Source: an uncultured Desulfarculaceae bacterium (GTDB lineage Bacteria; Desulfobacterota; Desulfarculia; Desulfarculales; Desulfarculaceae). From it: a stretch of 11,342 nucleotides of DNA. How positions within the stretch are numbered: the stretch's first letter is position 1; the number at the start of each line of letters is the position of its first letter. A program made the position numbers and the translations under genes. This document shows positions 1 through 7,212 of this stretch, piece after piece. The stretch spans positions 1 to 11,342 of the forward strand of contig CALERA010000148.1 of the NCBI GenBank assembly GCA_937908275.1, in the 5' to 3' direction. The notes beneath the pieces were generated by a model. That model did not search any database and was not told where the DNA came from. It saw nothing but the letters and a program-made list of their open reading frames with translations.

Positions 1-1826
1 CCGCTGGAAAGCATCGTCCACGGCAGCCTGAACGTGGCCGATGGGGCGGCCGGCGCGGCGGAATCTCCCGCGCCCGGCGTGATGGCCGCTGGTTGCGCGT
101 CCCGGGCCGGTCCCCGCCACCGGGCCTGGGCTGGGGCGTTGCCGCCCAGCAGATAGCCCGACCAGCGGCCCAGCTCCACGAAGCCCGGCACCGCCGCCAG
201 ATTCGCCGCCAGGCTGGCCCGGCTCAGCACCGCCAGGGGGGCTTCCTTGCCCAATTCCTGGGTCAGTTGCTCGGCCTGGTTGCTGCGCAGGCGGGGTATC
301 TCGCGGTCCAGGTAGAAGAGCAGGCTCGGCTTCCACAGGCCGAAGGAGACCACCCGGGCCGCGCCGCCCAGGCGCTGCTGAACCGCCAGGGCCAGGTCCT
401 TGGCCGGCTGCTGGATCTCCCGGGCGGCCTGGGGCAGCAGGCCCAGCATCAGGCCGCCGCAAAAGAGGGCCGCGCCCAGGGACAGGGCCAGCACCGACTC
501 CCGCGCCCGGCCCCGCCGCCGCAGCCAGTTGGGCAGCCAGACCACGGCCAGGGCCGCCAGGCCCAGGGCCAGGGGCCAGAGGATGAGCAGGGGGGCCTGC
601 TCGGGCAGGGCGTACTCGCTGCTGTCCGGGCGGATGGAGGCCTGGATCTTGGGCCAGGCCAGGTAAAGCCCGGCCGGCGCGGCCAACAGCACCAGGGCCC
701 AGAGACCGCCCAGGCCCAGGTGCAGGGTTTGGCGCACCCCACGGGCGAAGCGGCCGCCTTCCTCGCCGGCCAGCCAGCGCCAGAGCTGGTAGCCGGCCAG
801 GAGGCCCAGCCAGGGCCAGGCCGGCAGGATGTAGTTGATCTGCTTGGTGGCGGCCAGGGTGAAGACCACCAGCACCACCAGGACCGTGATGGCGGCCAGG
901 AGCCGCAGCCGGGCCAGGGGGTCGGCCTGGCGGGCGGCCTTGGGGTTCCTGGCCAGGGCCGCGCCCAGGGCCGGCAGCCCGGCCGCGCCAAAGGGCCAGA
1001 AGCCCAGCAGCAGCACCGGCAGGTAGTAGAAGTACCCGCCGCCATGGCCCAGGAGCACCTCGCTGAAGCGGCGCAGGTTCTGGGAGAGGAAGAAGGCCCG
1101 CCAGAACTCGTCCCCCAGCCGCCAGAAGGCCAGGCCATACCAGGGCAGGTTGATCAGCAGGAAGATCAGCATACCCCACAGCCATTGGGCCCGGCGCAGG
1201 CAGACCAGGAAACGGCCCTGGACCAGGGCGTAGACCAGGGCCGTGGGCAGCACCACCGCCAGGGCCACCGGTCCCTTGGTCAGAAAGCCCAGGCCCAGCC
1301 CGGCCCAGGCCAGCCACCACCAGGGCCGGTCGGCCGGGGCCTGGCGCTCGTTGGCCAGGAAAAAGGCCCCCAGGCTCAGGGTGGTGAACAGGGTCAGGGG
1401 CATGTCGGTGAGGCTGGCCCGGCCCACCAGGGCCATCAGGGGGGTGAAGGCCGCCGCGGCCAGAGCCAGGGCGGTGAAGGCCGGCCCGCGCGAGACGCTG
1501 AGCCCCAGGTAGCCCAGCCAGAGCAGCAGGGCCAGGGCGGCGCAGGCCGAGGGCAGGCGCGCGGCCAGCTCCCCCGGACCCAGCAGGGCCTGGGCCCCGG
1601 CGATGAGCCAGAAGGTCAGGATGGGCTTTTCCAGGTAGTGCTCGCCGTTGAGGGTCGGCACCATGAAGTCGCCAGCGCGGAACATGGCCCCCACGCTGGC
1701 CGCGTATTCGCCCTCGTCGCGGTCGGTCAGGGGCATCTGGCCCAGGTCGGCCAGATAGAGCGCCGCCGCCAGGGCCAGGACCGCCAGCACCGCCAGGAGC
1801 CAGTAACGCTGTCCGGCCGGGCTCAT
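1..1826 (-). CDS. ArnT-like GT39 (GT-C) glycosyltransferase, 3' end off window
   Basis: Polytopic inner-membrane glycosyltransferase of the ArnT/PMT-2 type. The family moves a sugar from a polyprenyl-phosphate donor to lipid A or another periplasmic acceptor. Seen: a first membrane helix at about residues 9-27, then the family's acidic loop DRDEGEY (35-41), LEKP (65-68), GRASLTD (135-141), TKGP (183-186), HGGGYFYYLP (261-270) and KQINYILP (328-335), with about a dozen hydrophobic segments. The periplasmic domain near 490-512 carries FGLWKPSLLFYLDRE. The ATG overlaps the upstream PAP2 stop as ATGA and has a strong Shine-Dalgarno GGGAGGAG at 1832-1839, five bases away. The frame is open for 608 codons to the window edge with no stop. 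The recognisable family sequence ends near residue 563, a normal family length (E. coli ArnT is 550 aa), and is followed by at least 45 Pro/Ala/Arg-rich residues with weaker codon bias. The family is certain; sugar and acceptor are unknown, so I give no arnT symbol. Confidence 0.9.
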   Translation of the reverse strand, partial: MSPAGQRYWLLAVLAVLALAAALYLADLGQMPLTDRDEGEYAASVGAMFRAGDFMVPTLNGEHYLEKPILTFWLIAGAQALLGPGELAARLPSACAALALLLWLGYLGLSVSRGPAFTALALAAAAFTPLMALVGRASLTDMPLTLFTTLSLGAFFLANERQAPADRPWWWLAWAGLGLGFLTKGPVALAVVLPTALVYALVQGRFLVCLRRAQWLWGMLIFLLINLPWYGLAFWRLGDEFWRAFFLSQNLRRFSEVLLGHGGGYFYYLPVLLLGFWPFGAAGLPALGAALARNPKAARQADPLARLRLLAAITVLVVLVVFTLAATKQINYILPAWPWLGLLAGYQLWRWLAGEEGGRFARGVRQTLHLGLGGLWALVLLAAPAGLYLAWPKIQASIRPDSSEYALPEQAPLLILWPLALGLAALAVVWLPNWLRRRGRARESVLALSLGAALFCGGLMLGLLPQAAREIQQPAKDLALAVQQRLGGAARVVSFGLWKPSLLFYLDREIPRLRSNQAEQLTQELGKEAPLAVLSRASLAANLAAVPGFVELGRWSGYLLGGNAPAQARWRGPARDAQPAAITPGAGDSAAPAAPSATFRLPWTMLSS

Positions 1827-2437
1827 GCCTGCTCCTCCCGCCAGCGCCGCAGGCTGGCGGCCAGGGGCCAGCCCACCGCCAGCCCCAAAAGCGCCCCGCC
1901 CAGGGTGTCGCTCAGATAGTGCGAGCCGCCGGCCACCCGGCCCAGGGAGATCAAGGCCGCCGCCGGGTAGCAGGCCCAGGCCAGGCGGGGATGGAAGGCG
2001 CAGAGCAGCGCGGCCAGGGCGAAGCTGGTGGTGGCGTGGCCCGAGGGAAAGGAGTGCAGGTCGCTGGAAAGCGTGGGACCGAAAAACTCCCAGGCCGGCA
2101 GGGACATGCGCGGCCGGGGCCGGCCCACCAGGTGCTTGATGATCTGCACGCAGGCCCCGGCCCCCAGGATCGCGCCCAGGCCGCCCATGCCGTCCAGCAG
2201 CAGGTTGCGCCGGCCCAGCCGCCAGGCCGCCAGGGCCAGCAGGGCCATGGCCCCGGCCTGGAGGCCGCCCAGTCCGGCGTAGTAGGCGGCTTGCGCCCAC
2301 CAGATCGACCAGGTCTCGCCCGCGCGAGCGGAAAAGAACAGGTGCACCGGCTGGTCCCAATGCCAGGCCAGGGCGGCCGACATGCCCGCCGCCAAACCCG
2401 CCAGGACCAGCGCCCGCCGCCACCCGCCCTTAGCCAC
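1823..2437 (-). CDS. PAP2-superfamily membrane phosphatase
   Basis: Integral-membrane phosphatidic-acid-phosphatase-type enzyme of 204 aa. The three catalytic motifs are visible: K101-x6-R108-P109, PSGH (131-134, His134 the general acid) and R167-x5-H173-x3-D177, where His173 would be the nucleophile. Gly166 replaces the usual Ser before R167, a variant I regard as tolerated. Hydrophobic segments lie near 8-24, 50-73, 84-100, 136-148, 152-166 and 178-193. The start is GTG, set by a GGAGG nine bases upstream; the next in-frame ATG (residue 19) would remove most of the first helix. The first 8 bases overlap the end of msbA and the stop overlaps the GT39 start, so translational coupling is likely. 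Family members dephosphorylate undecaprenyl diphosphate, phosphatidylglycerol phosphate or lipid A (LpxE, LpxF, LpxT-like). The position after msbA favours a lipid A or polyprenyl-phosphate substrate, but this is inferred from context only. Confidence 0.93.
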   Translation of the reverse strand: MAKGGWRRALVLAGLAAGMSAALAWHWDQPVHLFFSARAGETWSIWWAQAAYYAGLGGLQAGAMALLALAAWRLGRRNLLLDGMGGLGAILGAGACVQIIKHLVGRPRPRMSLPAWEFFGPTLSSDLHSFPSGHATTSFALAALLCAFHPRLAWACYPAAALISLGRVAGGSHYLSDTLGGALLGLAVGWPLAASLRRWREEQA

Positions 2438-4208
2438 CCTGCGCGACCTCCAAGCCCCGGTCCACCGCGAACTGCATCTGGTAAAGCCGGTGATAGAGTC
2501 CGCCCTGGGCCAGCAGGTCCTGGTGCTGGCCCTGCTCCACGATGCGCCCGCCGCTCATCACCAGGATGCGATCGGCGCGCTGGATGGTGGACAGGCGGTG
2601 AGCGATGACAAAGGTGGTGCGGCCCTGCATCAGGTTTTCCAGGGCTTTTTGCACGTACATCTCGCTCTCGGTGTCCAGGCTGCTGGTGGCCTCGTCCAGG
2701 ATCAGGATGGGCCGGTCGGCCAGCAAGGCCCGGGCGATGGACAGGCGCTGGCGCTCGCCGCCGGAGAGCAGCACCCCGGCCTCGCCGATGTTGGTGTCGA
2801 ACCCCTGGGGCAGATGCTTTATGAAATCCAGGGCGTAGGCCGCCTCGGCCGCGGCCTCGATCTCGGCCATGGTCGCCTCGGGACGGCCGTAGGCGATGTT
2901 GTTCTTCACCGAGTCGTTGAACAGCACGATCTGCTGGGTGACGATGGCGATCTGGCCGCGCAGGCTGTGCAGGGTGGCCTGGCGGATGTCCACCCCGTCG
3001 ATCAGGATCGCGCCCTGGCTGACCTCGTAGAAACGGGGCAGCAGGTTGACCAGGGTGGTCTTGCCACCGCCGCTGCTGCCCACCAGGGCCAGGACCTGGC
3101 CCACCGGCACCGTGAGGTCGATCTGCTCCAAAACCGACTCGCCGGGGCGGTAGCTGAAGCCCACCCCCCGGAACTCGATGCCCTGGCGCAGGCGGGGCAG
3201 CTCCACCGCCTCGGGCAGGTCCAGGATCTCGGGCTTGGTGTCCAGCACCGCGTAGACCCGGCTGGCCGAGGCCAGGCCGTTCTGGATGTCGTTGTTCAGG
3301 CCGCTCAGGTGCTTGACCGGCTCGTAGAGCATGATCAGGGCGGTGAGGAAGCTGAAGAAGGTGCCCGGGGTGGAGCGGCCCTCGATGACCTGCCAGCCGC
3401 CATAGAACAGGATGCCGGCGATGGCGATGCCGCCCAGGAATTCCATCAGGGGGCTGGAGATGGCCCGGGTGCTGACGTCCTTCATGCGCAGGGCGAACAG
3501 ACGGAAGGCCTCGCGGCTGAAGCGCTCGATCTCGTGCTCCTCGCGGCAGAAGCCCTTGACGATGCGCGCCCCGCTGATGGTCTCGTGCAGCAGCACCGAG
3601 ACGTCGGCCATGGTCTCCTGGGAGCGATGGCTGATCTTGCGCAGGCGTCGGCCGAACTTAACCAAGGGAATCGCGCAGATGGGGAACACGCCCACCGCGA
3701 AGATGGCCAGGAACCAGTCCCGCCAGAAGAGCACCACGATCAGGCCGAAGACCGTGAACAGCTCGCGCAGCAGGCCGGTGACCACGCTGCTCACCGCGCC
3801 CTGGATCTGGTTCACGTCATTGGTGATGCGGCTCATCAGCTCGCCGGTGGGCACCCGGTCGTAGTAGCTCAGGGAGAGTTTTTGCAGATGGGCGTAGAGG
3901 TCGATGCGGTACTGGGTGATGATCCGCTGGCCCACGTACTGCATCAGATAGCTCTGGCCATAGGAGCAGCCGCCCTTGACCACGTAGAGGATGATCACCA
4001 CCAAGGGCACCAGGTAGAGCATGGTGCGGTCCCTGGCCACGAAGATGTCGTCCATCACCGGCTTGACCATGTAGGCCATGCCCGAGGTGGCGGCGCTGAC
4101 CAGGATCATCATGACCATGGCGACGGCCAGGCGACCCCAATAGGGGCGCACCTGGGCCAAAAGGCGGTTGACCAGGGTGCGGTCCTCGCTGAGGGGCTTT
4201 TTACTCAA
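2430..4208 (-). CDS. msbA: MsbA-type lipid A flippase, ABC half-transporter
   Basis: Full-length (592 aa) ABC exporter with fused membrane and ATPase domains, expected to work as a homodimer that flips lipid A-core from the inner to the outer leaflet of the inner membrane. Membrane helices lie near residues 27-50, 63-82, 137-160, 165-185, 255-276 and 283-300. The nucleotide-binding domain has the A-loop Tyr353, Walker A GSSGGGKT (377-384), Q-loop Gln425, signature LSGGERQ (481-487), Walker B ILILDE (501-506) and H-loop His537. All key residues are present, so it should be active. The start is TTG: its TTGA overlaps the lpxB stop, GGAAG sits seven bases upstream, and the first in-frame ATG (residue 31) lies inside helix 1. 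Other lipid or drug ABC exporters look alike, but the place directly after lpxB makes MsbA the best call. Confidence 0.95.
   Translation of the reverse strand: MSKKPLSEDRTLVNRLLAQVRPYWGRLAVAMVMMILVSAATSGMAYMVKPVMDDIFVARDRTMLYLVPLVVIILYVVKGGCSYGQSYLMQYVGQRIITQYRIDLYAHLQKLSLSYYDRVPTGELMSRITNDVNQIQGAVSSVVTGLLRELFTVFGLIVVLFWRDWFLAIFAVGVFPICAIPLVKFGRRLRKISHRSQETMADVSVLLHETISGARIVKGFCREEHEIERFSREAFRLFALRMKDVSTRAISSPLMEFLGGIAIAGILFYGGWQVIEGRSTPGTFFSFLTALIMLYEPVKHLSGLNNDIQNGLASASRVYAVLDTKPEILDLPEAVELPRLRQGIEFRGVGFSYRPGESVLEQIDLTVPVGQVLALVGSSGGGKTTLVNLLPRFYEVSQGAILIDGVDIRQATLHSLRGQIAIVTQQIVLFNDSVKNNIAYGRPEATMAEIEAAAEAAYALDFIKHLPQGFDTNIGEAGVLLSGGERQRLSIARALLADRPILILDEATSSLDTESEMYVQKALENLMQGRTTFVIAHRLSTIQRADRILVMSGGRIVEQGQHQDLLAQGGLYHRLYQMQFAVDRGLEVAQGG
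2447..2451 (-). promoter_or_regulatory. Shine-Dalgarno of the PAP2 gene
   Basis: GGAGG on the minus strand, inside the end of msbA and nine bases before the GTG at 2437. It supports the GTG start over the later in-frame ATG. Confidence 0.7.
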
Positions 4209-5359
4209 GACTTTTCTTCCAACATGATCTGGTGGGCCAGCTCCGCGGCCCGGCGTCCGCCGCCGGGGCCGCCCAGGCGCTGGCGCACCTCGGCCAAGGC
4301 CTGGCTCATCGTCTGGCGTGCGGCTTCGTTATCCAGTAATTCCAAGGCCTTGACCGCCAGGTTCTGGGGGTTGGCCTCGGCCTGCAACAGCTCCGGAATA
4401 ACCTCACGCCCGGCCACCAGGTTGGGCATGGCCACGTGGCTGACCTTGATCAGGCGCTTGGCCAGGGCGTAGTTGAGGGCTCCGGTCTTGTATACCACCA
4501 CCATGGGGGCCTCGGCCAGGGCCGCCTGCAGGGTGGCGGTGCCGGAGCAGATCAAGAGCAGGCGGGATTGGGCCATGACCTGGGCCGCCCGACCGGGCAG
4601 CACGGTCAGGCCGGAGAGGCGATTGGCCTCCAGGTGGGGGTCCAGCAGGGTCCGGTCCAGGCCCGGGGCCACCGGCAGCACGAAATGGCAGCGCGGCCGC
4701 TGGCGGCGGATGATGGCCCCGGCCTGCAACAGCAGGGGCATCAGGCGGCTGATCTCGCTCTGGCGGCTGCCAGGCAACAGGCCCACCAGCTCCGCGCCCT
4801 CGGGCACCGGCAAGGGGTCGCCGGCCCGGGCCCGGAACTCGGCCTCCTCGTCCAGCAGGGGATGGCCCACGAAGGTCACCGGCAGTTCGGGCGCGGCCTG
4901 GGCGTAGAAGTCTTTCTCAAAAGGAAAGACCACCGCCAGATGGTCCACCAGCTTGGCCAGGGTCTGGGCCCGCTTGGGCCGCCAGGCCCAGACCTGGGGG
5001 CTGATGTAGTAGAGCACCTTGAGCCCCAGGGCCTTGGCCGCCTTGGCCACCCGGAAATTGAAATCCGGGAAGTCCACCAGGATCACCAGGTCCGGCCGGG
5101 TGGCCTGGAGGTGGGCCTTGAGACCCTGCAGGGCGCGCCAGATGACCTGTAGCTTGCCCAGGACCTCGGAGAAGCCCACCAGGGCCAGGTCCTCGGCGCG
5201 ATAGAGCAACTCGGCCCCGGCCCGCTCCAGGGCCGGCCCGCCGATGCCGCTGACCGTGAGCCCCGGCTCCAACTGGGCCAGCTCGCGCACCAGGCGCGCG
5301 GCGTGTTGGTCGCCGCTGGCCTCGCCAGCGACGATGACCACCCGGCGACCGTTGGTCAT
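4205..5359 (-). CDS. lpxB: Lipid-A-disaccharide synthase
   Basis: GT19 glycosyltransferase of 384 aa (E. coli LpxB is 382). It condenses UDP-2,3-diacylglucosamine with 2,3-diacylglucosamine 1-phosphate (lipid X) to give the beta-1,6-linked disaccharide 1-phosphate, at the cytoplasmic face of the inner membrane. Signatures in order: GEASGD (12-17), DFPDFN (96-101), SPQVWAW (120-126), LLPGSR (194-199) followed by Glu202, the UDP-binding region CSGTATLQ (271-278), and PNLVAGREVIPELLQ (312-326). The ATG is one base after the oxidoreductase stop, with GGGGAG seven bases upstream. Its substrates are made by the lpxA, lpxD and lpxI products encoded just upstream. The TGA overlaps the msbA TTG start. 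Confidence 0.98.
   Translation of the reverse strand: MTNGRRVVIVAGEASGDQHAARLVRELAQLEPGLTVSGIGGPALERAGAELLYRAEDLALVGFSEVLGKLQVIWRALQGLKAHLQATRPDLVILVDFPDFNFRVAKAAKALGLKVLYYISPQVWAWRPKRAQTLAKLVDHLAVVFPFEKDFYAQAAPELPVTFVGHPLLDEEAEFRARAGDPLPVPEGAELVGLLPGSRQSEISRLMPLLLQAGAIIRRQRPRCHFVLPVAPGLDRTLLDPHLEANRLSGLTVLPGRAAQVMAQSRLLLICSGTATLQAALAEAPMVVVYKTGALNYALAKRLIKVSHVAMPNLVAGREVIPELLQAEANPQNLAVKALELLDNEAARQTMSQALAEVRQRLGGPGGGRRAAELAHQIMLEEKS
4216..4220 (-). promoter_or_regulatory. Shine-Dalgarno for the msbA TTG start
   Basis: GGAAG on the minus strand inside the last codons of lpxB, seven bases before the TTG at 4208. With the TTGA stop/start overlap it supports this rare start codon. No other ATG, GTG or TTG is in frame just upstream. 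Confidence 0.6.
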
Positions 5360-5360
5360 C

Positions 5361-6368
5361 CTAGCTCTCCCCGGGCAGGCGGGCGTCCACCCAGCGGGGG
5401 GATTGGGCCAGCACCGGCTCCAGCTTGCACTGGCCCTCCAACACGCAGGCCTGCACCGCCAGGGCCGCGGCCAGGGCTCGGCGGCCGTCGCGGCCCGAGA
5501 CCCGGGGGGCCTGGCGGGTGCGCACCGAGTCCACGAAGGCCTTCAGCTCCTCTTCCAGGGGGTCGGCCTTGGCGAAGCGGGGCCGGTCGGCGGTGACCTT
5601 GGGCAGGGAGCCGGGCCGGTACTCCACCCCGCTGACCACCAGCAGCTTGCGCTTCTTGAAGTCCAGGGCCAGATAGGCGTCGGGCTGGAAGACCCGCATC
5701 TTGCGCTCGTCCTTCAGGGCCAGGCGGCTGGCGGTGAGGTTGGCCACGCAGCCGCCGGGGAACTCCACCCGGGCGTTGACGATGTCGGCGTGTCGGCCCA
5801 GCACCGGCACCCCCACCGCCCGGATCTCGGCCGGCTCCTCGCCCACCAGGGCCAGGATGATGTCCAGGTCGTGGATCATCAGGTCCAGGGCCACGTCCAC
5901 GTCGGTGGCCCGGGCCTTGAAGGGCGCGATGCGGTTGACCTCAATGAACATCGGGCGCTTGACCCGGCGCACCATCTCCTCCACCGGAGGGTTGAAGCGC
6001 TCCAGGTGGCCCACCTGCAGGATGCGCCCGCCGGCCTCGGCCAGCGCCACCAGGCGGTCGGCCTCCTCCAGGGTGGCGGTCAGGGGCTTTTCGCAGAGCA
6101 CGTCCTTGCCCGCGGCCAGGAACTCCGAGGCCACCGCGAAGTGCTGCACCGTGGGGGTGACCACGGTCGCCGCCTCCACCCGGTCGATGACCTCGTGATA
6201 GTCGGCGAAGAACGGCACCCCCAGGTCCTGGCCGATCTCCCGGGCCCGGGCCGGGTCGGCGTCCACCACCGCCACCAGCTCGGCGGTCTTCATCTTCTTG
6301 AGCTTCTCGGCGTGGAAGCGCCCCAGGTATCCCACGCCGACCACCGCGATCTTGACCGGGGCCTGCAT
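5361..6368 (-). CDS. Gfo/Idh/MocA-family NAD(P)-dependent oxidoreductase (GnnA-like candidate)
   Basis: Cytoplasmic sugar dehydrogenase-type protein of 335 aa. The N-terminal Rossmann fold has GVGYLG (11-16) and an acidic end of strand 2 near Asp36. The family's CEKPL (92-96) carries the catalytic Lys94, and D162-x3-H166-D167 supplies the other expected catalytic residues; GHLERFNP (120-127) is also typical. The C-terminal alpha/beta domain is complete. The frame is open upstream to 6482, but that part is the lpxI gene read out of frame. The ATG at 6368 is set by GAGGAG five bases upstream and overlaps the lpxI stop as TAATG. In Acidithiobacillus ferrooxidans, gnnA lies between lpxA and lpxB and oxidises the 3-OH of UDP-GlcNAc before GnnB aminates it. 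The same role is possible here, but no aminotransferase is adjacent, so the substrate stays open. Confidence 0.92.
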   Translation of the reverse strand: MQAPVKIAVVGVGYLGRFHAEKLKKMKTAELVAVVDADPARAREIGQDLGVPFFADYHEVIDRVEAATVVTPTVQHFAVASEFLAAGKDVLCEKPLTATLEEADRLVALAEAGGRILQVGHLERFNPPVEEMVRRVKRPMFIEVNRIAPFKARATDVDVALDLMIHDLDIILALVGEEPAEIRAVGVPVLGRHADIVNARVEFPGGCVANLTASRLALKDERKMRVFQPDAYLALDFKKRKLLVVSGVEYRPGSLPKVTADRPRFAKADPLEEELKAFVDSVRTRQAPRVSGRDGRRALAAALAVQACVLEGQCKLEPVLAQSPRWVDARLPGES

Positions 6369-7192
6369 TATTTCTCCTCGCCGCCGGCCCAGGCCAGCAG
6401 GCAGATGCCCGCCGCCTCGGCCCGCTGGATCATGTCCTGGCGATCGAACACCAGGGTGCGGCCGGCCTCGAAGACCAGGCAACTGGCCTGGGCCTCGGCC
6501 ATGGCCGCGACGGTTTCCGCGCCCACCGCCGGCAGGTCGAAGCGGCGGTCCTGGCCCGGCTTGCAGCGCTTGATCACCACCGTGCCCGGCCCGGCCAGCT
6601 CCCCGCCCCGGCGGATGCAGGCGTCGGTGCCCTCCATGGCCTCCACCGCCACCACCGCCCGGCCCCGGATCACCAGGGCCTGGCCGATGTCCAGCTTGCC
6701 CAGCTCGTGGGCCAGTTGCCAGCCCACCTCGGCGTCGGCCCGCTCCTCGGGGCTGGGGCCACGCTTAGTATAAGTGCCGGCGCTGGCCAGGAGCTCGGGC
6801 AGCAGTTCATGGCTGGGCAGGATGGTGATGCCCTCCCCGGCCAGGACCTTGGCCAGGGTGCGCAGGATGCCGTCGTCGGCCAGGTGGCGCAACTTGCCGA
6901 TCAGGGTCAGGGCCTTGAGGTCCGGGCGCACGTCGCCGAACATGCGGGGCTTGGTCACCCCGCCGCACATGGCGGCCCGGGAGACGCCCTGGCTGCGAAA
7001 AGCCTTGATAAGCTTGCCCAATTGTCCCAGGTGGATCCAGGTCAGGTGCTCGACCTCGGCCTCCAGGGCCGGCAGGGTCTCGCCGGTGATGGCCACCGCC
7101 ACCACCGCCAGCCCCTGGGCGCGGGCCGCCCGGGCGAACAGGATGGGGAATTGCCCCTTGCCCGCGATGAGACCGATGCGTTCCTGGTGCAT
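6368..7192 (-). CDS. lpxI: UDP-2,3-diacylglucosamine pyrophosphatase LpxI
   Basis: 274 aa, the usual LpxI length. LpxI hydrolyses UDP-2,3-diacylglucosamine to lipid X and UMP, the step done by the unrelated metalloenzyme LpxH in E. coli. Family features: an N-terminal IGLIAGKGQFP (6-16), CGGVTKP (76-82), the central DLKAL and ADDGIL segments (91-95, 105-110), and a C-terminal domain with VVAVEAMEGTDACIRRGG (180-197) and DRRFDLPAVG (215-224). Asp219 in the last motif probably matches the catalytic Asp studied in Caulobacter LpxI. The ATG at 7192 is chosen because the protein begins right before the conserved GLIAGKG; the in-frame sequence further upstream is the lpxA gene out of frame. The Shine-Dalgarno is weak. 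lpxA ends 20 bases upstream and the stop overlaps the next gene. Confidence 0.96.
   Translation of the reverse strand: MHQERIGLIAGKGQFPILFARAARAQGLAVVAVAITGETLPALEAEVEHLTWIHLGQLGKLIKAFRSQGVSRAAMCGGVTKPRMFGDVRPDLKALTLIGKLRHLADDGILRTLAKVLAGEGITILPSHELLPELLASAGTYTKRGPSPEERADAEVGWQLAHELGKLDIGQALVIRGRAVVAVEAMEGTDACIRRGGELAGPGTVVIKRCKPGQDRRFDLPAVGAETVAAMAEAQASCLVFEAGRTLVFDRQDMIQRAEAAGICLLAWAGGEEK
6374..6379 (-). promoter_or_regulatory. Shine-Dalgarno for the Gfo/Idh/MocA gene
   Basis: GAGGAG on the minus strand in the last codons of lpxI, five bases before the ATG at 6368. It decides this start over the longer upstream open frame. Confidence 0.75.
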
Positions 7193-7212
7193 GGCTGCCC
7201 GGCGCGTTGCCG

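Noticed and set aside
93..1919. 608-codon open frame on the plus strand
   Set aside because: Antisense to the GT39 gene. Its protein is Gln/Gly/Ala/His-rich low complexity, the expected shadow of GCC/CTG-rich codons, with no recognisable domain.
2382..4472. 696-codon open frame on the plus strand, the longest in the window
   Set aside because: Lies opposite msbA, whose full set of ABC motifs is intact. The plus-strand product is His/Asp/Gln/Ala-rich without family features. Long antisense frames are common at this GC content.
6369..6482. N-terminal extension of 38 residues on the Gfo/Idh/MocA protein
   Set aside because: This part is lpxI sequence out of frame, Pro/Gly/Arg-rich. The ATG at 6368 has a strong ribosome site and starts directly before the Rossmann motif.
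5244..6773. 509-codon open frame on the plus strand
   Set aside because: Shadow of lpxB, the oxidoreductase and lpxI; no domain, biased composition.
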